Under the pieces are notes generated by a model. That model saw nothing but the letters and a program-made list of their open reading frames with translations. It was not told the origin of the DNA and did no database searches. A DNA stretch of 64,000 bases from Mangrovimicrobium sp033283325 (GTDB taxonomy: Bacteria > Pseudomonadota > Gammaproteobacteria > Pseudomonadales > Halieaceae): positions 1,674,001-1,738,000 of the forward strand of contig JAWMQO010000001.1 in the NCBI GenBank assembly GCA_033283325.1. The letters run 5' to 3'. Positions 1 to 8,041 of this stretch are shown here, piece by piece. The first letter of the stretch is position 1; each line of letters opens with the position of its first letter. The translations under genes and the position numbers were made by a program.

Positions 1-949
1 GGTCGACCTTGTCATCCTCCAGCACCCAGACCACATCAAGCTGGCCCACCCGGGCGACTCGCTCTGCGGGAATCAAGAGGCGCTCGCGTTCGCCCGCGGG
101 TACCTTGACCCGCGCATACATGCCGGGCATGAGGGACTTCTCCGAGGGCAGCAGGGCCTTCACCAGGAAGCTGCGGGAGCCGGGGTCTGCGGCCGGGACA
201 ATCTCCTCGATTTTCGCCGTGTAGGTCCGGCCCAGTGATGGCACCTCCACTTCCAGTTCAGCGCCGGTCTGCAGGGAAAGTGCCAACTGTTCCCTGACTC
301 TCGTCTCAACCCGCAGGGAAAAGGGGTTATAGAGCGACAAAAGCTTTGACCCCGGGGAAGCGGTGTCCCCCGGTTCAGCGAAGCGATCCACCACACGGCC
401 GGCGATAGGCGAGTGAATCTCGCTGAAGGCGACCGCCGCCTCGGACTCCTCCAGGGCCTGCTGGGCGGAAGAAAGCTCGGCCTCCAGCGAGGCGGCATCC
501 GCGCGTGCCGCATCGCGGTCGGCTACCGCGATCAGGCCGCGCCGGTGTAACTCCTCGGCTCGCTGCAGATTTTGCCGGGCCTCGGTGAGCCGCGCCTCCA
601 CCGCCCGGATACGATCCCGAGCCTGTTGCGCCCGAGCCAACAGGTCGGTTTTTTCCAGGGTCAGGAGTAACTGCCCCTCCTCGACCTGGTCCCCGGCGCG
701 GACCTTGACGCTGGTGATCCGCGCCAGCAGGCGGGAGGAAATCAGGGTAGTTTCCTTGGCCTCGACCGAGGCGGGAACCGGCTCGCTGTAGGCGGCGACT
801 TCAGCGACAACCGGAACAGCATCTTCACGGGAAATCTCAGCGGCAGGTGCGAGACCCGGGTCGATTTTGTCACTGAAGGTACCGGCCATCCACGCCACCA
901 TCAGGAGCAGGCCGATCACGGCCAGCAGGGGCAAAATCAGCTTTTTCAT
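1..949 (-). CDS. RND efflux membrane fusion protein (HlyD/AcrA type), 3' end cut by window
   Basis: Periplasmic adaptor that links an inner-membrane RND pump to an outer-membrane channel. The N-terminus MKKLILPLLAVIGLLLMVAW is a membrane anchor/signal segment. It is followed by a biotinyl-lipoyl-like half (VKVRAGDQVEEGQLLLTLE), a coiled-coil hairpin rich in Ala, Glu and Arg (about residues 95-150), the second lipoyl half (SPIAGRVVDRFAEPGDTA) and the start of the beta-barrel region with the LMPGMYARVKVP signature. About 316 residues are visible and the C-terminus lies beyond position 1. Its ATG overlaps the stop of the pump gene (ATGA), so the two are translationally coupled. The substrate is unknown. 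The family call is firm; the partner pump is inferred from adjacency. Confidence 0.93.
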   Translation of the reverse strand, partial: MKKLILPLLAVIGLLLMVAWMAGTFSDKIDPGLAPAAEISREDAVPVVAEVAAYSEPVPASVEAKETTLISSRLLARITSVKVRAGDQVEEGQLLLTLEKTDLLARAQQARDRIRAVEARLTEARQNLQRAEELHRRGLIAVADRDAARADAASLEAELSSAQQALEESEAAVAFSEIHSPIAGRVVDRFAEPGDTASPGSKLLSLYNPFSLRVETRVREQLALSLQTGAELEVEVPSLGRTYTAKIEEIVPAADPGSRSFLVKALLPSEKSLMPGMYARVKVPAGERERLLIPAERVARVGQLDVVWVLEDDKVD

Positions 950-3900
950 GACTCGGGCTCCTCGAGTGGCAGTTGCGGGGCTTCGGGCTCTTTTTCCTTT
1001 GCGCCAAAAACAAGCAGGTAAACGACGGGAACCACCACCAGCGTAAATGCGGTGGAAGCGACGATACCGAAAATGATAGCCAGCGCGAGGCCCGAAAATA
1101 CCGGGTCCAGGATAATGACAAGGTTACCCAGCAAGGTAGTACCGGCAGTCAGCAGGACCGGGCGCATGCGCACCGAGCCCGCCTGCAGGACCGCGTCGCG
1201 GATACTGGCGCCGGCGGCGCGGGACTGGGTAATGAACTCGACGAGGATCAGGGAATTGCGCACCACGATGCCCGCAAGGGCGATCATCCCTATCATTGCC
1301 GTCGCCGTGAACAACACCGGGTCAGGAGCGCCGGCGACGAGACGTTCGCCGAACTGGTTCATCAACCAGAAGCCGGGCATGATGCCGATCACCGTGAGCG
1401 GGATGGACAGCATGATAATCAAGGACAGGGAGGTGGAGCCGGTCTGCACCCGCAGGAGAAAGAAGATCGCGACCAGGGCGAAGGCGTAACCCAGGCCCAT
1501 ATCGCGGAACACGTCCACGGTAATCCGCCACTCCCCTTCCCCGGTCCAGGACAGTTCGGTCCCCGCAGGCATACTCCAGCCATCGCCGGCGCCGCTGCCC
1601 AGGAAGGTGCGGGGTTCCCAGGCGCTCCCTTCACCCTCCGCCTCGCCCATGTCGGCATGCACATCGGCAATAACCTCCGCCGGAGTGCGTCCGTTGAGCT
1701 CCGCCATGACGTAAACCACCGGGCGCAAGTCCTTACGGTGTATGGCCTGATCCGCGATGCCGGGCTCGAAGTCGCCCAGTTCACCGATAGCCACCAGCGG
1801 TTGCGGCGCGATCTCGAGGCCCTGCGCGGTACTGGTTTTTGCCACACCCTGGCGACCGCGCACCAGCAGGCGCGCGAAGTCGCTCTGAGCCACACGCTGG
1901 GTTTCCTGCAGGCGCAGTTCGATTGGCAATGGCCGGGATTCGCGTTCCAGCTGCAGAAAGCCTGCGCTATAGCCGTCGTTGGCCATCACCACGGTCTGGG
2001 AGATGTCCTCCGTGGACACGCCCGACAGGGCCGCTTTCTGCCGGTCGGTAACGAAGCGCAGGCGCTCCTGCACATCCTCGATAGTGGAATCGATCTCCAC
2101 TACGTGGGGTTCGCGGGCGAGTCGCGCCATCAGTTGCCGGGCGGCGGCCTGCTGGCTGGCGTAAGGTGTCAGCGCCTCACCATAGATTTCCGCCACCAGT
2201 GTGCTCATCACCGGCGGACCGGGAGGCACTTCCACCACCTTGATGCTCACACCGTCCGCGCTATAGGGCCGGAGTAGTTCGCGCAGGCGCAGGACCAGCG
2301 CGTGGGACTGGTGGCTGCGTTCGGCTTTGTCCGCCAGGGTCAGGCGCAGCTCACCGTACTGTGGACCCTCCCGCATGTAGTAGCGACGCACCAGGCCGTT
2401 GAAATCGATCGGCGACGGGGTCCCGACGAAGCTGGCGATCGCCCGCACCTCGGGTACCCGGCGCAGGTCCGCGGCGATTTCCCGCGCCATCGCGTTAGTC
2501 TGCTCCAGGCTGGCGCTCTCCGGCATGTCGATGAGCACCTGGATTTCGTTTTTATTGTCAAAGGGCAGCAGTTTCAGCGGTACCAGGCGCAGCACCGGGA
2601 GCAGCGCGGTGAGGACAAACAACAGACCCACCACCCAGAGGGTCAGCTTGCCCCGCCCCTTGTGGTCCAGCAGCGGCCCCATCAACTTCTGGTACAGGTC
2701 GGCCCCCGCACGGACTTCACCGGCGTCGATACCCTTGTCGGTAATCAGCCGGCTGGCGAGCCATGGTGTCACCAGGAAGGCCACCAGCGTGCTGGTAATC
2801 ACGCTCACCGGGACGTTGAAGGCCATCGGCGCCATGTAGGGGCCCATCATCCCGCTGATGAAGGCCAGCGGCAGGAATGCCAGGACAATGGTCAGGGTGG
2901 ACATGATCAGCGGTATGCGGATCTCCGCAATTGCCGCCACGACCCGCTCCTGCAGGGACATGCTCTTGCGTGACATGAAGCGGCTGATGTTGTCCACGCC
3001 GGTAATCGGGTCGTCCACCAGCAGGCCAAGGGAGAGGATCAGGGCGAACAGGGTGACCCGGTTGATGGTGTAACCCAGGGCCATGTCCAGGGCCAGCGTG
3101 ATGCCGTAACAGATGGGAACGGCGAGACCGACGACCACGGCGGGGCGCCAGCCGAGAAAGACACCGACAAAAACCACAACGGTAAAGATCGCGAAGCCGA
3201 GACTACTGGCGAGGTTGTTTACCTTCTCGTTGGCTGTCTGGCCGTAATCGCGAAGCACTTCTACCCTGACTTCCGGCGGTAACAACCTGGCCTGCATCTC
3301 CTCGATACTGGCATGTACATCACGGGCCACGGTAACCGCATTGCTACCACGCTGTTTCGCCACCGAGATGGCGACCATCGGCCGGTCGCTTGTCCCGCCC
3401 TGTGGATGCGCGGCGGTGAAATCCAGCCAGGTGTAGCTCTGTGCCTCCTCGGGGCCGTCGACAATCTGGGCGACATCGCTGAGATAGACCGGGACCCCGT
3501 CTATCACGTTCACCACCAGGCTGCGCAACTCGTCCACCGAACGCAGCACGTCACCACCCTCAAGCGCAATCGATTGGTTGTGCAGCGCCCAGTCACCAGC
3601 CTCATGCAGGACGTTGGATACGGCCAGCGCGCCAACAATGTCCTGGGCGGTGGTCTGCCGTGCACCCAGGCTCTCGGGATCGAGCAGGATGCGCACGGTG
3701 CGCGGCCGCCCGCCGACCACGTTGACTTCACTGGTGCTCGGGATGCCCTGCAGGAAGGTCGACATTTCGTCGGCGATGCGCCGCAACTCGTAATCGCTGT
3801 AGCGTTCCGCGTCCTCACTCCACAGGCCGAGCATGACGATGGGCACATCGTCCACCTCGACGGGCCGAACCACCCAGGCGGAAACCACCGGCGGTACCCG

Positions 3901-4263
3901 GTCGGCGTTGGAATGAAGTTTGTTATAAGTGTTGAGAATGGAGTCCTCGCGGTCTTCCCCCACGAAGAAGCGCAAGGTGGCAGAGGCCTGCCCGGTCATC
4001 GAGGTTGAATACACATGCTCCACCCCCGGGATCTGCGCGAGCAGCTTTTCCAGCGGGATGGTGACCTGCCGCTCGACCTGCTGCGCGCTCAGCCCTGGAG
4101 CCTGTACCAGGACATCGACCATCGGCACGACGATCTGCGGTTCTTCCTCGCGGGGGGTGTACAGCAGCGAAAGAATGCCGGCAAAGACGCCGATGACAAA
4201 CAGCAGTTTGGGCAGTCCGCCCCCCAGCGCATAGCCGACCAGGCGATCCAGCGGATGCGTCAT
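946..4263 (-). CDS. RND family efflux transporter permease (AcrB/HAE1-like)
   Basis: Proton-driven inner-membrane pump of 1105 residues, normal for the AcrB superfamily. One membrane segment lies near residue 20, followed by a large periplasmic porter domain (about 45-335), a TM2-6 block with the proton-relay motif GLLVDDPITGVDN (about 410), a second porter domain and a C-terminal TM7-12 block. The substrate is not predictable. The family is often annotated as multidrug or solvent efflux, which would suit an aromatic degrader, but that is inference. It is transcribed leftwards after the DUF2892 gene (28 bp gap) and overlaps the fusion-protein gene by 4 bp. An AGGG stretch lies 8 bases before the ATG. 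Confidence 0.95.
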   Translation of the reverse strand: MTHPLDRLVGYALGGGLPKLLFVIGVFAGILSLLYTPREEEPQIVVPMVDVLVQAPGLSAQQVERQVTIPLEKLLAQIPGVEHVYSTSMTGQASATLRFFVGEDREDSILNTYNKLHSNADRVPPVVSAWVVRPVEVDDVPIVMLGLWSEDAERYSDYELRRIADEMSTFLQGIPSTSEVNVVGGRPRTVRILLDPESLGARQTTAQDIVGALAVSNVLHEAGDWALHNQSIALEGGDVLRSVDELRSLVVNVIDGVPVYLSDVAQIVDGPEEAQSYTWLDFTAAHPQGGTSDRPMVAISVAKQRGSNAVTVARDVHASIEEMQARLLPPEVRVEVLRDYGQTANEKVNNLASSLGFAIFTVVVFVGVFLGWRPAVVVGLAVPICYGITLALDMALGYTINRVTLFALILSLGLLVDDPITGVDNISRFMSRKSMSLQERVVAAIAEIRIPLIMSTLTIVLAFLPLAFISGMMGPYMAPMAFNVPVSVITSTLVAFLVTPWLASRLITDKGIDAGEVRAGADLYQKLMGPLLDHKGRGKLTLWVVGLLFVLTALLPVLRLVPLKLLPFDNKNEIQVLIDMPESASLEQTNAMAREIAADLRRVPEVRAIASFVGTPSPIDFNGLVRRYYMREGPQYGELRLTLADKAERSHQSHALVLRLRELLRPYSADGVSIKVVEVPPGPPVMSTLVAEIYGEALTPYASQQAAARQLMARLAREPHVVEIDSTIEDVQERLRFVTDRQKAALSGVSTEDISQTVVMANDGYSAGFLQLERESRPLPIELRLQETQRVAQSDFARLLVRGRQGVAKTSTAQGLEIAPQPLVAIGELGDFEPGIADQAIHRKDLRPVVYVMAELNGRTPAEVIADVHADMGEAEGEGSAWEPRTFLGSGAGDGWSMPAGTELSWTGEGEWRITVDVFRDMGLGYAFALVAIFFLLRVQTGSTSLSLIIMLSIPLTVIGIMPGFWLMNQFGERLVAGAPDPVLFTATAMIGMIALAGIVVRNSLILVEFITQSRAAGASIRDAVLQAGSVRMRPVLLTAGTTLLGNLVIILDPVFSGLALAIIFGIVASTAFTLVVVPVVYLLVFGAKEKEPEAPQLPLEEPES

Positions 4264-4291
4264 ACTCTACCCTGGCTGTAGCGACGTGGTG

Positions 4292-4495
4292 TCAGGAGAA
4301 GGCACAGCCGGGCTGCTTGCCCAGCTTGCGCAGTATCATGGCCAGCGGGCAGAAGCCGGTGAATGCGGCCTGCAGCATGTTGGCGCCGACAAAGGCGGTG
4401 AACCAGAGCCAGTACAGGGAATGTAGCTGGCTGAGCAGGAGGCTCAGCAGAATGAAGCTACCAGCAACGGCAAAAACCAGTCTATCGATATTCAT
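4292..4495 (-). CDS. DUF2892 (YgaP-type transmembrane) small membrane protein
   Basis: 67 residues that start MNIDRLVFAVAGSFILLSLL and carry two hydrophobic helices (about 7-24 and 28-48), then a short C-terminal stretch with FCPLAMILRKLG. This matches the stand-alone DUF2892 membrane module, the same module that anchors the rhodanese YgaP. The Cys in the FCP motif is typical of the family. It is the first gene of the leftward RND operon, so it may be a small accessory of the pump or an unrelated passenger. The molecular role is unknown. Confidence 0.82.
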   Translation of the reverse strand: MNIDRLVFAVAGSFILLSLLLSQLHSLYWLWFTAFVGANMLQAAFTGFCPLAMILRKLGKQPGCAFS

Positions 4496-4691
4496 GTTCG
4501 TCCCTCTCCGGGGTTACGGCCATTGTCACGGCCACGGACAAGTATAGTCAAACGCCTCCCTGCGCATACGGGCAGCGTGGTAGCCCACGCTGCCTGTTAC
4601 CTTAATTTACGACTTTTGCCGCCTGTAATAAATAATTTCCGGATACTTGCGAATGAGAAGCAGTGGAAAGTGCGTCTGCCCGGGCAGTCTC

Positions 4692-5852
4692 TCATCCCTC
4701 CCCCGGAGGTTCGCACTGTCGAGACACCGCCACCGGCTTGATGGGCTGCGCTCCCGCCAGCGACTCCGCAGGTCCGCCAAAAGTCATCGTGGTGCCGATC
4801 CCCGGGTGCAACCAGGCTTTGTGTGCTGGTTCAGCGCATTCCAGGGCCCTGATGTATTCATCCACATTGGCGGTGAACTGTTGCCGGGGGGCTTTCACAT
4901 TGCTTGCGTAGTCCCGACTGAATTCATCCCAATGGGCCAAAATGACATGATCCGGCTCAATCAAGCTCAGCATGTCCTGCGGCTGCCCTTCAACATTGTC
5001 GTAAAGTGACACGGAGCTAATGACGATGTTGGTCGCTTCGGGGTATTCAGGACCAATCATGCAGGACATAGTCTGTGTTGGTTTACTAAGCATAACCGCA
5101 TCAAGATAAAAAATACGGTACTCGACAGGGCCTGAAGGCCTCCTGAACTCAAAGACGAAGGAAAGGTTTTTCCCCGATTTCCAATCGCTGGCTCGTGACG
5201 GGTAAGCCCCGTCAGGCGACGATACCTGTTGGTTGGCCAGCGTTTGTCCACAGAAGTGCGGTGAGTGAATCGATTCGATTGCAAGGTATTCAACGCCTTT
5301 CAATCCATGTATGCGGGATCTCTCGGGCCAGGAATTTGCACCGGGCAAACTGGGGAGATTGATGGCATAGGGTGAAACGTCATGGAGCCTCCTGCTGTCG
5401 TCGAGGAGGGGCGAGGCCGAAAACTGGTTGATTGTTGTCTGGTTGCCATAAATGTGCGCATCCGTGGCGAAGTGCTTCGCTATGTACGGCACATCCAGGG
5501 CGTGATCATAATGCCCGTGACCCAGAAAAATCGCATCCGCGGTCGCAAGTTTGTAGGGCCCCGCGAACTGTTCGATGACTTCGTAGTCGGGTTCAATTTC
5601 AGAGAACAGGACTTCGGACAGGCCTGGATTTGAGAAGAAAGGCGAAAGCAGCAGCACATCCTCACCGTACTCAATCCTGAACCCCGCGGTGCCGAGGTAG
5701 GTGAGCTTCATCGGTGTTGCGCACTGCTGCTTTTCGCAGGGTATTGCGATGTCGCGCTGCTGCAGATGTTGCGAGGCCGGACCGGAGCAAGCGGAGGAAA
5801 ACACCAGGCATACAAGTGCCGGCGCTGCGACGATACGAGAGATACAGTTCAT
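4692..5852 (-). CDS. Metallo-beta-lactamase-fold hydrolase, predicted lipoprotein
   Basis: 386 residues from the ATG at 5852. An upstream in-frame ATG at 5864 has no ribosome site, whereas GGATGG precedes 5852. The N-terminus is a lipoprotein signal peptide ending in a SSAC lipobox, so the enzyme is probably membrane-tethered in the periplasm. The core has the metal-binding HGHYDHALD motif of the MBL superfamily, a later SIHSPHF segment and the ILAHWDEF region that likely supplies further ligands. It resembles the UlaG/NAPE-PLD-like branch of the fold rather than true beta-lactamases. The substrate is unknown. It stands alone on the minus strand, with about 20 bp to the upstream fusion gene, so the two may be cotranscribed. 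Confidence 0.85.
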   Translation of the reverse strand: MNCISRIVAAPALVCLVFSSACSGPASQHLQQRDIAIPCEKQQCATPMKLTYLGTAGFRIEYGEDVLLLSPFFSNPGLSEVLFSEIEPDYEVIEQFAGPYKLATADAIFLGHGHYDHALDVPYIAKHFATDAHIYGNQTTINQFSASPLLDDSRRLHDVSPYAINLPSLPGANSWPERSRIHGLKGVEYLAIESIHSPHFCGQTLANQQVSSPDGAYPSRASDWKSGKNLSFVFEFRRPSGPVEYRIFYLDAVMLSKPTQTMSCMIGPEYPEATNIVISSVSLYDNVEGQPQDMLSLIEPDHVILAHWDEFSRDYASNVKAPRQQFTANVDEYIRALECAEPAHKAWLHPGIGTTMTFGGPAESLAGAQPIKPVAVSRQCEPPGEG

Positions 5853-5885
5853 TCCGCCATCCATTTCGGATTTGAAGTTCAGGGC

Positions 5886-7844
5886 CTAGTTTATACGTAC
5901 ATAAACCTCGCCTGACGAGCCCTGCACGGTGACCGTCATCTCTCCTGCGCCACCACGCCTTGCCTTGTATGCGACAGCGGACGGCGGTATCGAGGCAGCG
6001 CCACCGCCCTGCCCTGAAGCTCCGGCCGCAGCCGCGTTCAGTGCCTCAACAACAGTGGTAGCGGCCTCGCTGCCGTCCCCGGTCAGATCCTCGACGATCG
6101 CGCTGATGCGCACGCCTTCGTTAGTGGCGCCGCCGTCTTCCTCGCTCCAACCGGCGTGGTGTAGCGCCACCAGTTGCCAGTCATTGTTGAACACCGGTGA
6201 GCCGGAGGAACCCGGCTCGGTGTCGGTAGTGTAATGGATGACACGGTCGTAAACGTAGGTCACCTTGTTGTCGTGCAGGGAAATTTCCTTGCGCCGCGCC
6301 TGGGGATGCTGGATAACATTCACCCGTTCTTCCCGGGTGACCGTCGCGGGATTGCGCAGTAACTCGATCGCCCCAATGTAATCCGGCAGGGTATGTGGCT
6401 TGAGCGCAACGATGGTGTAGTCCAGTTCCTTATTGGTCAGGAACAGGCGGTCCGGGTCCAGTTCGACGCGGAATTCCTCGTCATCCTCGTCGTAATCGAA
6501 CTGTGCGGTGCTACCATCGGCAACTTCCGCGGTAGGCAGCACATGGTTGTTGGTCATCAGGAAGTCCCGCGACGCAATCAGGAAGCCACTGCCGAATCCG
6601 CCGGGCGCCACGATGCGGCAGACAGAGTGGGCGCGGGCAACACCTTTTTCCAAAAAGCTGGACGGCAGGAAATTGGCTTCCTTGTGTACCTTCTCGAAAA
6701 AGTCCGAGATATCCCGCTCCAGCTCCTTGCGCTCACGGCGGGTTTCGGGCATTTCCACCTTGTCCCCCATCACCGCCCTGGCCCGGGTATACACGAGGCG
6801 CTCGAACTCGGCGTTGCCCAGGCGCTGCACACCTGGGAGGGTAAAACCGGCACCGGTGACCATCGCCTCTCCGGGCGCCACTTCAAGCGCGATACCCTCT
6901 GGCTTCGCAGCGAGGGCTGCCTTGATAGTCTCGTCGAAGAGGGCGGCCACCTCGCCAAAGGCATCGCTGTCGGGATGCAACTCGTCGTGCCAATCGCCAT
7001 CGTCCACCGTACCTCGGACATTCACGTGAAACACGGAGCCGGGAAATTCGGCAACGATATTCTTCAGGCTCTCGTTGAAGCGGTTGATCATCACCGCGAC
7101 GATATCCCGCTGCATCTTCTTGCTGCGGATACCCGCCTTTTCCAGCGGCTTGCCGAGCCAGCGCCCCTTGTCGGGAATGGCGTAGTCATAGCCGTGACAT
7201 ACAATCTTCAGGCTGGGGAAATCCCGCAACAGATTGGTGAACATCTCGCGGTAGAGGCCCTCTATTTCCTCGAGGAATTCCCTGAACTTTTCATTCGGGT
7301 AAGCCGCCGGATCGGTGATGTTATCCGAGCCCGGGTGTACCATCTTCGCCATCCGTCCGCCGCCCACCATGTCGTTGCCGCCGCCGCTGATGAGCAGCAC
7401 GTGGGGATTCTCCCGCTCGACGGCCTCGGTGATTTCGTCCTCGCGACGCATGTTGGCCAGCAGGTCACCGGCCTCACCCAGGCTGTAGATCGCGTATTTG
7501 TATTTCTTCAGGTTCATCAGGTGATCGATCACGTCCTTCAACAGCAGGGGGTACTGGAACCAGGAGTCCCCCTCCGAAACAATCCGCACACCCTCCCAAC
7601 CCTTCAGTCGCTTCTTGTAGATTTGCTTGCGCCGCCAGCGGGCGATGCTGTTGAAGGCACCCACCGCTACGGCGCCCTCCTCCCCTTCCATGTCGACCAG
7701 ATCCGGATTGGGCACAATGACTGGAGCGAATGAGGTGGAATATTCGTCACTGACCATCAGGTAGGGGGCCAGTTCTTCCTCGGGGATGTCCAGGTTATAG
7801 AGCTTTTCCATCAGCTCTGAGTGGGTGAGTTTTGCCTGTTCCAT
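5886..7844 (-). CDS. SGNH-like hydrolase / trypsin-like serine protease fusion
   Basis: 652 residues without a signal peptide, so probably cytoplasmic. Residues 1-75 form a helical segment of unknown type. Residues about 85-310 carry SGNH-hydrolase blocks: GDSW (Ser94), GGND (155-158) and DELH (Asp287, His290). Residues about 310-400 are a helical, charged linker. Residues about 405-600 are a trypsin/V8-like protease with TNNHV (His434), LDYTIVAL (Asp475) and GSSGSP (Ser547), a full catalytic triad. The tail is Ala/Gly-rich and ends in a short beta-like segment. GGAGG lies 6 bases before the ATG. The two enzyme folds in one cytoplasmic chain recall bacterial conflict or signalling proteases, but no partner gene is visible. 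Domain calls are firm; the role is unknown. Confidence 0.85.
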   Translation of the reverse strand: MEQAKLTHSELMEKLYNLDIPEEELAPYLMVSDEYSTSFAPVIVPNPDLVDMEGEEGAVAVGAFNSIARWRRKQIYKKRLKGWEGVRIVSEGDSWFQYPLLLKDVIDHLMNLKKYKYAIYSLGEAGDLLANMRREDEITEAVERENPHVLLISGGGNDMVGGGRMAKMVHPGSDNITDPAAYPNEKFREFLEEIEGLYREMFTNLLRDFPSLKIVCHGYDYAIPDKGRWLGKPLEKAGIRSKKMQRDIVAVMINRFNESLKNIVAEFPGSVFHVNVRGTVDDGDWHDELHPDSDAFGEVAALFDETIKAALAAKPEGIALEVAPGEAMVTGAGFTLPGVQRLGNAEFERLVYTRARAVMGDKVEMPETRRERKELERDISDFFEKVHKEANFLPSSFLEKGVARAHSVCRIVAPGGFGSGFLIASRDFLMTNNHVLPTAEVADGSTAQFDYDEDDEEFRVELDPDRLFLTNKELDYTIVALKPHTLPDYIGAIELLRNPATVTREERVNVIQHPQARRKEISLHDNKVTYVYDRVIHYTTDTEPGSSGSPVFNNDWQLVALHHAGWSEEDGGATNEGVRISAIVEDLTGDGSEAATTVVEALNAAAAGASGQGGGAASIPPSAVAYKARRGGAGEMTVTVQGSSGEVYVRIN

Positions 7845-8041
7845 GGCGGGCCTCCAGTTTGGGCGTGGGCTTTTGAACTTGGGCTACGGTTACACCGCGG
7901 CTTTTACTATTAGTGGATAGGTGCAGTTTCGACAATAACAGTTCATTACCACAGCCAATGTGACAATTTATGAAGTTCGTCGAAATCAAACTTCCCACAT
8001 TCAGTCATGCTCGAAGAAGGGGGTACGCTCACTGGGAGGGC

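Noticed and set aside
973..2277. 434-residue plus-strand frame inside the RND pump gene
   Set aside because: His/Gln/Arg-rich shadow of a conserved RND gene.
6393..7733. 446-residue open frame antisense to the SGNH/protease fusion gene
   Set aside because: Composition is that of a shadow frame, without domain motifs or a ribosome site; the minus-strand gene has two complete catalytic sets.
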